A stretch of 64,000 bases of DNA from Colletes latitarsis (lineage: Eukaryota > Arthropoda > Insecta > Hymenoptera > Colletidae). How positions within the stretch are numbered: position 1 is the stretch's first letter; every line of letters starts with the position of its first letter. The notes below the pieces were generated by a model. It did not search any database. It saw nothing but the letters and a program-made list of their open reading frames with translations, and was not told the origin of the DNA. The stretch covers positions 12,028,001 to 12,092,000 of the forward strand of contig NC_135141.1 in NCBI RefSeq assembly GCF_051014445.1, written 5' to 3'. A program made the position numbers and the translations under genes. Positions 1 to 13,000 of this stretch are shown here, one piece after another.

Positions 1-308
1 GGATCTGGCCAACAGGTATGCGAAAGATACGAAAGTATGAGCCAGATGAGGGCAAATGCCAGACATAACCCAGACCCAGCCGGTGTTATCCTCTAAAATA
101 TAGATCGAGTCCAGGTTTAGTGGACTGTTTCAGTGTGGTACGACATTACTACGTGTTCCAAACTAGAAAAAGCCCAGGATCTGGCCAACAGGTAAGCGAA
201 AGATGCGATAGTATGAGCCAGATGATGGCAAATCTCAGACATAACCCTGACCGAACCGGTGTTATCCTCTAAAATATACATCGAGACCAGGTTTACTTGG
301 CTGTTTCA

Positions 309-326
309 GGATAACCGGTGTTATCC
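309..326. repeat. 7-bp inverted repeat at truncated-unit junction
   Basis: GGATAACCGGTGTTATCC has perfect 7-bp arms (GGATAAC / GTTATCC) around a CGGT loop. Full monomers carry only the inner 4 bp of the stem (TAAC-CGGT-GTTA); the extra GGA is supplied by the deletion junction of the 59-bp unit. The same inverted repeat is present at most of the truncated-unit junctions, with occasional decay such as GGATAGCC near 17350 or a TTACCC right arm near 40929, 44546 and 47447. Confidence 0.85.
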
Positions 327-1072
327 TCTAAAATGTTGATCCAATCCAAGTGTAATTGACAGTTTCAGTGTGGTACCACATTACTACGTGATCCAAACCA
401 GAAAAAGCCCAGGGTCTGGTCAACAGGTATGCGAAAGATGCGATAGTATGAGCCAGATGATGGCAAATCCCAGACATAACCCAGACCCAGCCGGTGATAT
501 CCTCCAAAATATAGATCGAAACCAGAGTTAATTTTCTGTTTCAGTGTGGTACCACATTACTACGAGATCCAAACCAGAAAATCCCAGGATCTGGCCAACA
601 GGTATCCGAAAGATGCGATAGTATGAGCCAGATGATGGCAAATCCCAGACATAACCCTGACCTAACCGGTGTTATCCTCTAAAATATAATTCGAGACCAG
701 GTTTATTTGACTGTTTCAGTGTGATACCACATTACAGCGTGATCCAAACCAGAAATAGCCCAGGATCTGGCCAACAGGTATGCGAAAGATACGAAAGTAT
801 GAGCCAGATGAGGGCAAATGCCAGACATAACCCAGACCCAGCCGGTGATATCCTCCAAAATATAGATCGAAACCAGAGTTAATTTTCTGTTTCAGTGTGG
901 TACCACATTACTACGTTATACAAACCAGAAGAAAACCCAGGATCTGGCCAAGAAGTATGAGAAAAAAGCGAACGTATGAGCCTGATGTGGGCAAATCCCA
1001 GACGTAACCCAGACCTAACCGGTGTTATCCTCTAAAATATAGATCGAGTCCAGGTTTAGTGGACTGTTTCAG

Positions 1073-1084
1073 TGTGGTACCACA
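1073..1084. repeat. 12-bp perfect palindrome with KpnI site (type example)
   Basis: TGTGGTACCACA equals its own reverse complement and contains the KpnI site GGTACC. It occurs once in most full monomers, immediately after GTTTCAG. Variant classes break it in fixed ways: TGTGATACCACA, TGTGGTACGACA, TGTGGTACAACA and TGTGGCACCACA. The truncated 59-bp unit and an 18-bp-deleted subclass lack it completely. It could serve as a protein-binding dyad, but nothing in the sequence proves that. Confidence 0.85.
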
Positions 1085-1660
1085 TTTGTACGTGATCCAA
1101 ACCAGAAAAAACCCAGGATCTGGCTAACATGTATGCGAAAGATGCGATAGTATGAGCCAGATGATGGCAAATCCCAGACATAAGCCAGACCTAACCGGTG
1201 TTATCCTCAAAGAAATACCTCAAAACCAGGTTTAATTGACTGTTTCAGTGTGGTACGACATTACTACGTGAACCAAACCAGAGGAAAACTCAGGATCTGG
1301 CGAACAAGTTTGTGATAAATGCGAATGTATGAGCCAGATGAGGGCAAATCCCAGACATAAGCCAGACCTAACCGGTGTTATCCTCTAAAAAATACATCGA
1401 AACCAGGTTTAATTGACTGTTTCAGGATAACCGGTGTTATCCTCTAAAATGTTGATCCAATCCAAGTGTAATTGACAGTTTCAGTGTGGTACCACATTAC
1501 TACGTGATCCAAACCAGAAAAAGCCCAGGATCTGGCCAACAGGTAAGCGAAAGATGCGATAGTATGAGCCCGATGAGGGCAAATGCCAGACATAACCCAG
1601 ACCCAACCGGCGTTATCCTCTAAAATATACATCGAGACCAGGTTTAATTGACTGTTTCAG

Positions 1661-1719
1661 GATAACCGGTGTTATCCTCTAAAATGTTGATACAATCCAA
1701 GTGTAATTGACAGTTTCAG
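1661..1719 (+). repeat. Representative truncated 59-bp unit (about 60 copies in window)
   Basis: A shortened unit lacks about 117 bp of the monomer, from the KpnI palindrome through the two 11-bp repeats, so GTTTCAG joins directly to GATAACCGGTG. It is 59 bp from GATAACC to the next GTTTCAG. In the first 15 kb the GGATAACC junction starts at 309, 1425, 1660, 3305, 3541, 4833, 5774, 6009, 7655, 7890, 9182, 11181, 11415, 12708, 13649 and 14589. It recurs through the rest of the window, for example at 22515, 23863, 25211, 34207, 37472 and 63651. It is nearly always followed by the TTGATCCAATCCAAG cassette with TTGACAG, which suggests descent from one ancestral deletion followed by amplification. 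Confidence 0.9.
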
Positions 1720-2207
1720 TGTGGTACCACATTACTACGTGATCCAAACCAGAAAAAGCCCAGGGTCTGGTCAACAGGTATGCGAAAGATGCGATAGTAT
1801 GAGCCAGATGATGGCAAATCCCAGACATAACCCAGACCCAGCCGGTGATATCCTCCAAAATATAGATCGGAACCAGAGTTAATTTTCTGTTTCAGTGTGG
1901 TACCACATTACTACGTTATACAAACCAGAAGAAAACCCAGGATCTGGCCAAGAAGTATGAGAAAAAAGCGAACGTATGAGCCTGATGTGGGCAAATCCCA
2001 GACGTAACCCAGACCTAACCGGTGTTATCCTCTAAAATATAATTCGGGACCAGGTTTATTTGACTGTTTCAGTGTGATACCACATTACAGCGTGATCCAA
2101 ACCAGAAATAGCCCAGGATCTGGCCAACAGGTATGCGAAAGATACGAAAGTATGAGCCAGATGAGGGCAAATGCCAGACATAACCAAGACCTAACTGGTG
2201 TTATCCT

Positions 2208-5200
2208 CAAAGAAATACCTCAAAACCAGGTTTAATTGACTGCTTCAGTGTGGTACGACATTACTACGTGATCCAAACCAGAGGAAAACCCAGGATCTGG
2301 CGAACAAGTTTGTGATAAATGCGAAAGTATGAGCCAGATGAGGGCAAATCCCAGACATAAGCCAGACCTAACCGGTGTTATCCTCCAAAATATTGATCCA
2401 ATCCAAGTTTAATTGACTCTTTCAGTGTGGTACAACATTACTACGTGTTCCAAACTAGAAAAAGCCCAGGATCTGGCCAACAGGTAAGCGAAAGATGCGA
2501 TAGTATGAGCCCGATGATGGCAAATCCCAGACATAACCCTGACCTAACCGGTGTTATCCTCTAAAATATAATTCGAGACCAGGTTTATTTGACTGTTTCA
2601 GTGTGAAACCACATTACAGCGTGATCCAAACCAGAAATAGCCCAGGATCTGGCCAACAGGTATGCGAAAGATACGAAAGTATGAGCCAGATGAGGGCAAA
2701 TGCCAGACATAACCCGGACCCAGCCGGTGTTATCCTCTAAAATATAGATCGAGTCCAGGTTTAGTGGACTGTTTCAGTGTGGTACCACATTTGTACGTGA
2801 TCCAAACCAGAAAAAACCCAGGATCTGGCTAACATGTATGCGAAAGATGCGATAGTATGAGCCAGATGATGGCAAATCCCAGACATAAGCCAGACCTAAC
2901 CGGTGTTATCCTCAAAGAAATACCTCAAAACCAGGTTTAATTGACTGTTTCAGTGTGGTACGACATTACTACGTGAACCAAACCAGAGGAAAACTCAGGA
3001 TCTGGCGAACAAGTTTGTGATAAATGCGAAAGTATGAGCCAGATGAGGGCAAATCCCAGACATAAGCCAGACCTAACCGGTGTTATCCTCTAAAAAATAC
3101 ATCGAAACCAGGTTTAATTGACTGTTTCAGTGTGGTACGACATTACTACGTGTTCCAAACTAGAAAAAGCCCAGGATCTGGCCAACAGGTAAGCGAAAGA
3201 TGCGATAGTATGAGCCCGATGAGGGCAAATACCAGACATAACCCAGACCCAACCGGCGTTATCCTCTAAAATATAAATCGAGACCAGGTTTAATTGACTG
3301 TTTCAGGATAACCGGTGTTATCCTCCAAAATATTGATCCAATCCAAGTTTAATTGACTGTTTCAGTGTGGTACAACATTACTACGCGTTCCAAACTAGAA
3401 AAAGCCAAGGATCTGGCCAACAGGTAAGCGAAAGATGCGATAGTATGAGCCAGATGATGGCAAATCTCAGACATAACCCTGACCGAACCGGTGTTATCCT
3501 CTAAAATATACATCGAGACCAGGTTTAATTGACTGTTTCAGGATAACCGGTGTTATCCTCTAAAATGTTGATCCAATCCAAGTGTAATTGACAGTTTCAG
3601 TGTGGTACCACATTACTACGTGATCCAAACCAGAAAAAGCCCAGGATCTAGCCAACAGGTATGCGAAAGATGCGATAGTATGAGCCAGATGATGGCAAAT
3701 CCCAGACATAACCCAGACATAACCGGTGATATCCTCTAAAATATTGATCCAATCCAAGTTTAATTGACAGTTTCAGTGTGGTACCACATTACTACGAGAT
3801 CCAAACCAGAAAATCCCAGGATCTGGCCAACAGGTATCCGAAAGATGCGATAGTATGAGCCAGATGATGGCAAATCCCAGACATAACCCTGACCTAACCG
3901 GTGTTATCCTCTAAAATATAATTCGAGACCAGGTTTATTTGACTGTTTCAGTGTGATACCACATTACAGCGTGATCCAAACCAGAAATAGCCCAGGATCT
4001 GGCCAACAGGTATGCGAAAGATGCGATAGTATGAGCCAGATGGGGGCAAATGCCAGACATAACCCAGACCCAGCCGGTGATATCCTCTAAAATAAAGATC
4101 GATACCAGAGTTAATTTTCTGTTTCAGTGTGGTACCACATTACTACGTTATACAAACCAGAAGAAAACCCAGGATCTGGCCAAGAAGTATGAGAAAAAAG
4201 CGAACGTATGGGCCTGATGAGGGCAAATCCCAGACGTAACCCAGACCTTACCGGTGTTATCCTCTAAAATATAGATCGAGTCCAGGTTTAGTGGACTGTT
4301 TCAGTGTGGTACCACATTTGTACGTGATCCAAACCAGAAAAAACCCAGGATCTGGCTAACATGTATGCGAAAGATGCGATAGTATGAGCCAGATGATGGC
4401 AAATCCCAGACATAAGCCAGACCTAATCGGTGTTATCCTCAAAGAAATACCTCAAAACCAGGTTTAATTGACTGTTTCAGTGTGGTACGACATTACTACG
4501 TGAACCAAACCAGAGGAAAACCCAGGATCTGGCGAACAAGTTTGTGATAAATGCGAAAGTATGAGCCAGATGAGGGCAAATCCCAGACATAAGCCAGACC
4601 TAACCGGTGTTATCCTCTAAAAAATACATCGAAACCAGGTTTAATTGACTGTTTCAGTGTGGTACGACATTACTACGTGTTCCAAACTAGAAAAAGCCCA
4701 GGATCTGGCCAACAGGTAAGCGAAAGATGCGATAGTATGAGCCCGATGAGGGCAAATACCAGACATAACCCAGACCCAACCGGCGTTATCCTCTAAAATA
4801 TAAATCGAGACCAGGTTTAATCGACTGTTTCAGGATAACCGGTGTTATCCTCTAAAATGTTGATCCAATCCAAGTGTAATTGACAGTTTCAGTGTGGTAC
4901 CACATTACTACGTGATCCAAACCAGAAAAAGCCCAGGGTCTGGTCAACAGGTATGCGAAAGATGCGATAGTATGAGCCAGATGATGGCAAATCCCAGACA
5001 TAACCCAGACCCAGCCGGTGATATCCTCCAAAATATAGATCGAAACCAGAGTTAATTTTCTGTTTCAGTGTGGTACCACATTACTACGTTATACAAACCA
5101 GAAGAAAACCCAGGATCTGGCCAAGAAGTATGAGAAAAAAGCGAACGTATGAGCCTGATGTGGGCAAATCCCAGACGTAACCCAGACCTAACCGGTGTTA

Positions 5201-6556
5201 TCCTCTAAAATATAGATCGAGTCCAGGTTTAGTGGACTGTTTCAGTGTGGTACCACATTTGTACGTGATCCAAACCAGAAAAAACCCAGGATCTGGCTAA
5301 CATGTATGCGAAAGATGCGATAGTATGAGCCAGATGATGGCAAATCCCAGACATAAGCCAGACCTAACCGGTGTTATCCTCAAAGAAATACCTCAAAACC
5401 AGGTTTAATTGACTGTTTCAGTGTGGTACGACATTACTACGTGAACCAAACCAGAGGAAAACTCAGGATCTGGCGAACAAGTTTGTGATAAATGCGAAAG
5501 TATGAGCCAGATGAGGGCAAATCCCAGACATAAGCCAGACCTAACCGGTGTCATCCTCTAAAAAATACATCGAAACCAGGTTTAATTGACTGTTTCAGTG
5601 TGGTACGACATTACTACGTGTTCCAAACTAGAAAAAGCCCAGGATCTGGCCAACAGGTAAGCGAAAGATGCGATAGTATGAGCCCGATGAGGGCAAATAC
5701 CAGACATAACCCAGACCCAACCGGCGTTATCCTCTAAAATATAAATCGAGACCAGGTTTAATTGACTGTTTCAGGATAACCGGTGTTATCCTCTAAAATG
5801 TTGATCCAATCCAAGTGTAATTGACAGTTTCAGTGTGGTACCACATTACTACGTGATCCAAACTAGAAAAAGCCCAGGATCTGGCCAACAGGTAAGCGAA
5901 AGATGCGATAGTATGAGCCCGATGAGGGCAAATGCCAGACATAACCCAGACCCAACCGGCGTTATCCTCTAAAATATACATCGAGACCAGGTTTAATTGA
6001 CTGTTTCAGGATAACCGGTGTTATCCTCTAAAATGTTGATCCAATCCAAGTGTAATTGACAGTTTCAGTGTGGTACCACATTACTACGTGATCCAAACCA
6101 GAAAAAGCCCAGGGTCTGGTCAACAGGTATGCGAAAGATGCGATAGTATGAGCCAGATGATGGCAAATCCCAGACATAACCCAGACCCAGCCGGTGATAT
6201 CCTCCAAAATATAGATCGAAACCAGAGTTAATTTTCTGTTTCAGTGTGGTACCACATTACTACGTTATACAAACCAGAAGAAAACCCAGGATCTGGCCAA
6301 GAAGTATGAGAAAAAAGCGAACGTATGAGCCTGATTTGGGCAAATCCCAGACGTAACCCTGACCTAACCGGTGTTATCCTCTAAAATATAGATCGAGTCC
6401 AGGTTTAGTGGACTGTTTCAGTATGGTACCACATTTGTACGTGATCCAAACCAGAAAAAACCCAGGATCTGGCTAACATGTATGCGAAAGATGCGATAGT
6501 ATGAGCCAGATGATGGCAAATCCCAGACATAACCCAGACCTAACTGGTGTTATCCT
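2208..6556 (+). repeat. Higher-order repeat unit 1 (4,349 bp)
   Basis: I phased this unit on the rare marker CAAAGAAATACCTC. Marker positions are 2208, 2913, 4440, 5381 and then 6557, giving steps of 705, 1,527, 941 and 1,176 bp. These steps fit whole numbers of 176-bp monomers plus 59-bp truncated units (for example 1,527 = 8 x 176 + 2 x 59 + 1). Truncated units start at 3305, 3541, 4833, 5774 and 6009. The order of monomer variant classes is the same as in the next two units. The chosen boundary is arbitrary, since any point in a tandem repeat could serve as the start. Confidence 0.85.
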
Positions 6557-9500
6557 CAAAGAAATACCTCAAAACCAGGTTTAATTGACTGTTTCAGTGT
6601 GGTACGACATTACTACGTGATCCAAACCAGAGGAAAGCCCAGGATCTGACGAACAAGTTTGTGATAAATGCGAAAGTATGAGCCAGATGAGGGCAAATCC
6701 CAGACATAAGCCAGACCTAACCGGTGTTATCCTCTAAAATATTGATCCAATCCAAGTTTAATTGACTGTTTCAGTGTGGTACAACATTACTACGTGTTCC
6801 AAACTAGAAAAAGCCCAGGATCTGGCCAACAGGTAAGCGAAAGATGCGATAGTATGAGCCAGATGATGGCAAATCCCAGACATAACCCTGACCTAACCGG
6901 TGTTATCCTCTAAAATATAATTCGAGACCAGGTTTATTTGACTGTTTCAGTGTGATACCACATTACAGCGTGATCCAAACCAGAAATAGCCCAGGATCTG
7001 GCCAACAGGTATGCGAAAGATACGAAAGTATGAGCCAGATGAGGGCAAATGCCAGACATAACCCAGACCCAGCCGGTGTTATCCTCTAAAATATAGATCG
7101 AGTCCATGTTTAGTGGACTGTTTCAGTGTGGTACCACATTTGTACGTGATCCAAACCAGAAAAAACCCAGGATCTGGCTAACATGTATGCGAAAGATGCG
7201 ATAGTATGAGCCAGATGATGGCAAATCCCAGACATAAGCCAGACCTAACCGGTGTTATCCTCAAAGAAATACCTCAAAACCAGGTTTAATTGACTGTTTC
7301 AGTGTGGTACGACATTACTACGTGAACCAAACCAGAGGTAAACTCAGGATCTGGCGAACAAGTTTGTGATAAATGCGAAAGTATGAGCCAGATGAGGGCA
7401 AATCCCAGACATAAGCCAGACCTAACCGGTGTTATCCTCTAAAAAATACATCGAAACCAGGTTTAATTGACTGTTTCAGTGTGGTACGACATTACTACGT
7501 GTTCCAAACTAGAAAAAGCCCAGGATCTGGCCAACAGGTAAGCGAAAGATGCGATAGTATGAGCCCGATGAGGGCAAATACCAGACATAACCCAGACCCA
7601 ACCGGCGTTATCCTCTAAAATATAAATCGAGACCAGGTTTAATTGACTGTTTCAGGATAACCGGTGTTATCCTCTAAAATGTTGATCCAATCCAAGTGTA
7701 ATTGACAGTTTCAGTGTGGTACCACATTACTACGTGATCCAAACTAGAAAAAGCCCAGGATCTGGCCAACAGGTAAGCGAAAGATGCGATAGTATGAGCC
7801 CGATGAGGGCAAATGCCAGACATAACCCAGACCCAACCGGCGTTATCCTCTAAAATATACATCGAGACCAGGTTTAATTGACTGTTTCAGGATAACCGGT
7901 GTTATCCTCTAAAATGTTGATCCAATCCAAGTGTAATTGACAGTTTCAGTGTGGTACCACATTACTACGTGATCCAAAGCAGAAAAAGCCCAGGATCTGG
8001 CCAACAGGTATGCGAAAGATGCGATAGTATGAGCCAGATGATGGCAAATCCCAGACATAACCCAGACATAACCGGTGATATCCTCTAAAATATTGATCCA
8101 ATCCAAGTTTAATTGACTGTTTCAGTGTGGTACAACATTACTACGAGATCCAAACCAGAAAATCCCAGGATCTGGCCAACAGGTATCCGAAAGATGCGAT
8201 AGTATGAGCCAGATGATGGCAAATCCCAGACATAACCCTGACCTAACCGGTGTTATCCTCTAAAATATAATTCGAGACCAGGTTTATTTGACTGTTTCAG
8301 TGTGATACCACATTACAGCGTAATCCAAACCAGAAATAGCCCAGGATCTGGCCAACAGGTATGCGAAAGATACGAAAGTATGAGCCAGATGAGGGCAAAT
8401 GCCAGACATAACCCAGACCCAGCCGGTGATATCCTCTAAAATAAAGATCGAAACCACAGTTAATTTTCTGTTACAGTGTGGTACCACATTACTACGTTAT
8501 ACAAACCAGATGAAAACCCAGGATCTGGCCAACAAGTATGAGAAAAAAGCGAACGTATGGGCCTGATGAGGGCAAATCCCAGACGTAACCCAGACCTTAC
8601 CGGTGCTATCCTCTAAAATATAGATCGAGTCCAGGTTTAGTGGACTGTTTCAGTGTGGTACCACATTTGTACGTGATCCAAACCAGAAAAAACCCAGGAT
8701 CTGGCTAACATGTATGCGAAAGATGCGATAGTATGAGCCAGATGATGGCAAATCCCAGACATAAGCCAGACCTAATCGGTGTTATCCTCAAAGAAATACC
8801 TCAAAACCAGGTTTAATTGACTGTTTCAGTGTGGTACGACATTACTACGTGAACCAAACCAGAGGAAAACCCAGGATCTGGCGAACAAGTTTGTGATAAA
8901 TGCGAAAGTATGAGCCAGATGAGGGCAAATCCCAGACATAAGCCAGACCTAACCGGTGTTATCCTCTAAAAAATACATCGAAACCAGGTTTAATTGACTG
9001 TTTCAGTGTGGTACGACATTACTACGTGTTCCAAACTAGAAAAAGCCCAGGATCTGGCCAACAGGTAAGCGAAAGATGCGATAGTATGAGCCCGATGAGG
9101 GCAAATACCAGACATAACCCAGACCCATCCGGCGTTATCCTCTAAAATATAAATCGAGACCAGGTTTAATTGACTGTTTCAGGATAACCGGTGTTATCCT
9201 CTAAAATGTTGATCCAATCCAAGTGTAATTGACAGTTTCAGTGTGGTACCACATTACTACGTGATCCAAACCAGAAAAAGCCCAGGGTCTGGTCAACAGG
9301 TATGCGAAAGATGCGATAGTATGAGCCAGATGATGGCAAATCCCAGACATAACCCAGACCCAGCCGGTGATATCCTCCAAAATATAGATCGAAACCAGAG
9401 TTAATTTTCTGTTTCAGTGTGGTACCACATTACTACGTTATACAAACCAGAAGAAAACCCAGGATCTGGCCAAGAAGTATGAGAAAAAAGCGAACGTATG

Positions 9501-10082
9501 AGCCTGATGTGGGCAAATCCCAGACGTAACCCAGACCTAACCGGTGTTATCCTCTAAAATATAGATGGAGTCCAGGTTTAGTGGACTGTTTCAGTGTGAT
9601 ACCACATTACAGCGTGGTCCAAACCAGAAATAGCCCAGGATCTGGCCAACAGGTATGCGAAAGATACGAAAGTATGAGCCAGATGAGGGCAAATGCCAGA
9701 CATAACCCAGACCCAGCCGGTGATATCCTCCAAAATATAGATCGAAACCAGAGTTAATTTTCTGTTTCAGTATGGTACCACATTACTACGTTATACAAAC
9801 CAGAAGAAAACCCAGGATCTGGCCAAGAAGTATGAGAAAAAAGCGAACGTATGAGCCTGATGTGGGCAAATCCCAGACGTAACCCAGACCTAACCGGTGT
9901 TATCCTCTACAATATAGATCGAGTCCAGGTTTAGTGGACTGTTTCAGTATGGTACCACATTTGTACGTGATCCAAACCAGAAAAAACCCAGGATCTGGCT
10001 AACATGTATGCGAAAGATGCGATAGTATGAGCCAGATGATGGCAAATCCCAGACATAACCCAGACCTAACTGGTGTTATCCT
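6557..10082 (+). repeat. Higher-order repeat unit 2 (3,526 bp, internally deleted)
   Basis: Marker positions are 6557, 7262, 8789 and then 10083, with steps of 705, 1,527 and 1,294 bp. The first two steps equal those of unit 1 exactly. Truncated junctions at 7655, 7890 and 9182 match 3305, 3541 and 4833 at a lag of 4,349-4,350 bp. Relative to unit 1 this unit is 823 bp shorter; the counterparts of the truncated units at 5774 and 6009 are absent, consistent with loss of four full monomers plus two 59-bp units. Confidence 0.85.
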
Positions 10083-13000
10083 CAAAGAAATACCTCAAAA
10101 CCAGGTTTAATTGACTGTTTCAGTGTGGTACGACATTACTACGTGATCCAAACCAGAGGAAAACCCAGGATCTGGCGAACAAGTTTGTGATAAATGCGAA
10201 AGTATGAGCCAGATGAGGGCAAATCCCAGACATAAGCCAGACCTAACCGGTGTTATCCTCCAAAATATTGATCCAATCCAAGTTTAATTGACTGTTTCAG
10301 TGTGGTACAACATTACTACGTGTTCCAAACTAGAAAAAGCCCAGGATCTGGCCAACAGGTAAGCGAAAGATGCGATAGTATGAGCCAGATGATGGCAAAT
10401 CCCAGACATAACCCTGACCTAACCGGTGTTATCCTCTAAAATATAATTCGAGACCAGGTTTATTTGACTGTTTCAGTGTGATACCACATTACAGCGTGAT
10501 CCAAACCAGAAATAGCCCAGGATCTGGCCAACAGGTATGCGAAAGATACGAAAGTATGAGCCAGATGAGGGCAAATGCCAGACATAACCCAGACCCAGCC
10601 GGTGTTATCCTCTAAAATATAGATCGAGTCCAGGTTTAGTGGACTGTTTCAGTGTGGTACCACATTTGTACGTGATCCAAACCAGAAAAAACCCAGGATC
10701 TGGCTAACATGTATGCGAAAGATGCGATAGTATGAGCCAGATGATGGCAAATCACAGACATAAGCCAGACCTAACCGGTGTTATCCTCAAAGAAATACCT
10801 CAAAACCAGGTTTAATTGACTGTTTCAGTGTGGTACGACATTACTACGTGAACCAAACCAGAGGAAAACTCAGGATCTGGCGAACAAGTTTGTGATAAAT
10901 GCGAAAGTATGAGCCAGATGAGGGCAAATCCCAGACATAAGCCAGACCTAACCGGTGTTATCCTCTAAAAAATACATCGAAACCAGGTTTAATTGACTGT
11001 TTCAGTGTGGTACGACATTACTACGTGTTCCAAACTAGAAAAAGCCCAGGATCTGGCCAACAGGTAAGCGAAAGATGCGATAGTATGAGCCCGATGAGGG
11101 CAAATACCAGACATAACCCAGACCCAACCGGCGTTATCCTCTGAAATATAAATCGAGACCAGGTTTAATTGACTGTTTCAGGATAACCGGTGTTATCCTC
11201 TAAAATATTGATCCAATCCAAGTTTAATTGACTGTTTCAGTGTGGTACAACATTACTGCGCGTTCCAAACTAGAAAAAGCCAAGGATCTGGCCAACAGGT
11301 AAGCGAAAGATGCGATACTATGAGCCAGATGATGGCAAATCTCAGACATAACCCTGACCGAACCGGTGTTATCCTCTAAAATATACATCGAGACCAGGTT
11401 TAATTGACTGTTTCAGGATAACCGGTGTTATCCTCTAAAATGTTGATCCAATCCAAGTGTAATTGACAGTTTCAGTGTGGTACCACATTACTACGTGATC
11501 CAAACCAGAAAAAGCCCAGGATCTAGCCAACAGGTATGCGAAAGATGCGATAGTATGAGCCAGATGATGGCAAATCCCAGACATAACCCAGACATAACCG
11601 GTGATATCCTCTAAAATATTGATCCAATCCAAGTTTAATTGACAGTTTCAGTGTGGTACCACATTACTACGAGATCCAAACCAGAAAATCCCAGGATCTG
11701 GCCAACAGGTATCCGAAAGATGCGATAGTATGAGCCAGATGATGGCAAATCCCAGACATAACCCTGACCTAACCGGTGTTATCCTCTAAAATATAATTCG
11801 AGACCAGGTTTATTTGACTGTTTCAGTGTGATACCACATTACATCGTGATCCAAACCAGAAATAGCCCAGGATCTGGCCAACAGGTATGCGAAAGATACG
11901 AAAGTATGAGCCAGATGAGGGCAAATGCCAGACATAACCCAGACCCAGCCGGTGATATCCTCTAAAATAAAGATCGATACCAGAGTTAATTTTCTGTTTC
12001 AGTGTGGTACCACATTACTACGTTATACAAACCAGAAGAAAACCCAGGATCTGGCCAAGAAGTATGAGAAAAAAGCGAACGTATGAGCCTGATGTGGGCA
12101 AATCCCAGACGTAACCCAGACCTAACCGGTGTTATCCTCTAAAATATAGATCGAGTCCAGGTTTAGTGGACTGTTTCAGTGTGGTACCACATTTGTACGT
12201 GATCCAAACCAGAAAAAACCCAGGATCTGGCTAACATGTATGCGAAAGATGCGATAGTATGAGCCAGATGATGGCAAATCCCAGACATAAGCCAGACCTA
12301 ATCGGTGTTATCCTCAAAGAAATACCTCAAAACCAGGTTTAATTGACTGTTTCAGTGTGGTACGACATTACTACGTGAACCAAACCAGAGGAAAACCCAG
12401 GATCTGGCGAACAAGTTTGTGATAATTGCGAAAGTATGAGCCAGATGAGGGCAGATCCCAGACATAAGCCAGACCTAACCGGTGTTATCCTCTAAAAAAT
12501 ACATCGAAACCATGTTTAATTGACTGTTTCAGTGTGGTACGACATTACTACGTGTTCCAAACTAGAAAAAGCCCAGGATCTGGCCAACAGGTAAGCGAAA
12601 GATGCGATAGTATGAGCCCGATGAGGGCAAATACCAGACATAACCCAGACCCAACCGGCGTTATCCTCTAAAATATAAATCGAGACCAGGTTTAATTGAC
12701 TGTTTCAGGATAACCGGTGTTATCCTCTAAAATGTTGATCCAATCCAAGTGTAATTGACAGTTTCAGTGTGGTACCACATTACTACGTGATCCAAACCAG
12801 AAAAAGCCCAGGGTCTGGTCAACAGGTATGCGAAAGATGCGATAGTATGAGCCAGATGATGGCAAATCCCAGACATAACACAGACCCAGCCGGTGATATC
12901 CTCCAAAATATAGATCGAAACCAGAGTTAATTTTCTGTTTCAGTGTGGTACCACATTACTACGTTATACAAACCAGAAGAAAACCCAGGATCTGGCCAAG

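Larger units (their letters stand above)
1..2207 (+). repeat. Partial higher-order repeat copy, left edge of window
   Basis: Monomers here belong to the same variant classes as the units to the right. From about 830 to 1,380 they align with about 5,000-5,550 at a lag of 4,173 bp. From the truncated junctions at 1425 and 1660 they align with 5774 and 6009 at a lag of 4,349 bp, the difference (176 bp) being one monomer. The marker monomer with CAAAGAAATACCTC occurs at 1208 and next at 2208. No gene is present. Confidence 0.75.

Noticed and set aside
11435..11632. Short minus-strand open frames of 60-71 codons (also at 1444, 3560, 5793, 7674, 7909, 8284, 14608, 17898, 21117, 21947, 22534, 23882, 25230, 40357, 54743 and 57303)
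   Set aside because: They are the same monomer read in the same register: each spans about one monomer plus part of the next and is closed by repeat-borne stops. The 176-bp period shifts frame, so no longer frame forms. There are no domains, and copies are lost to the same random changes as the rest of the repeat.
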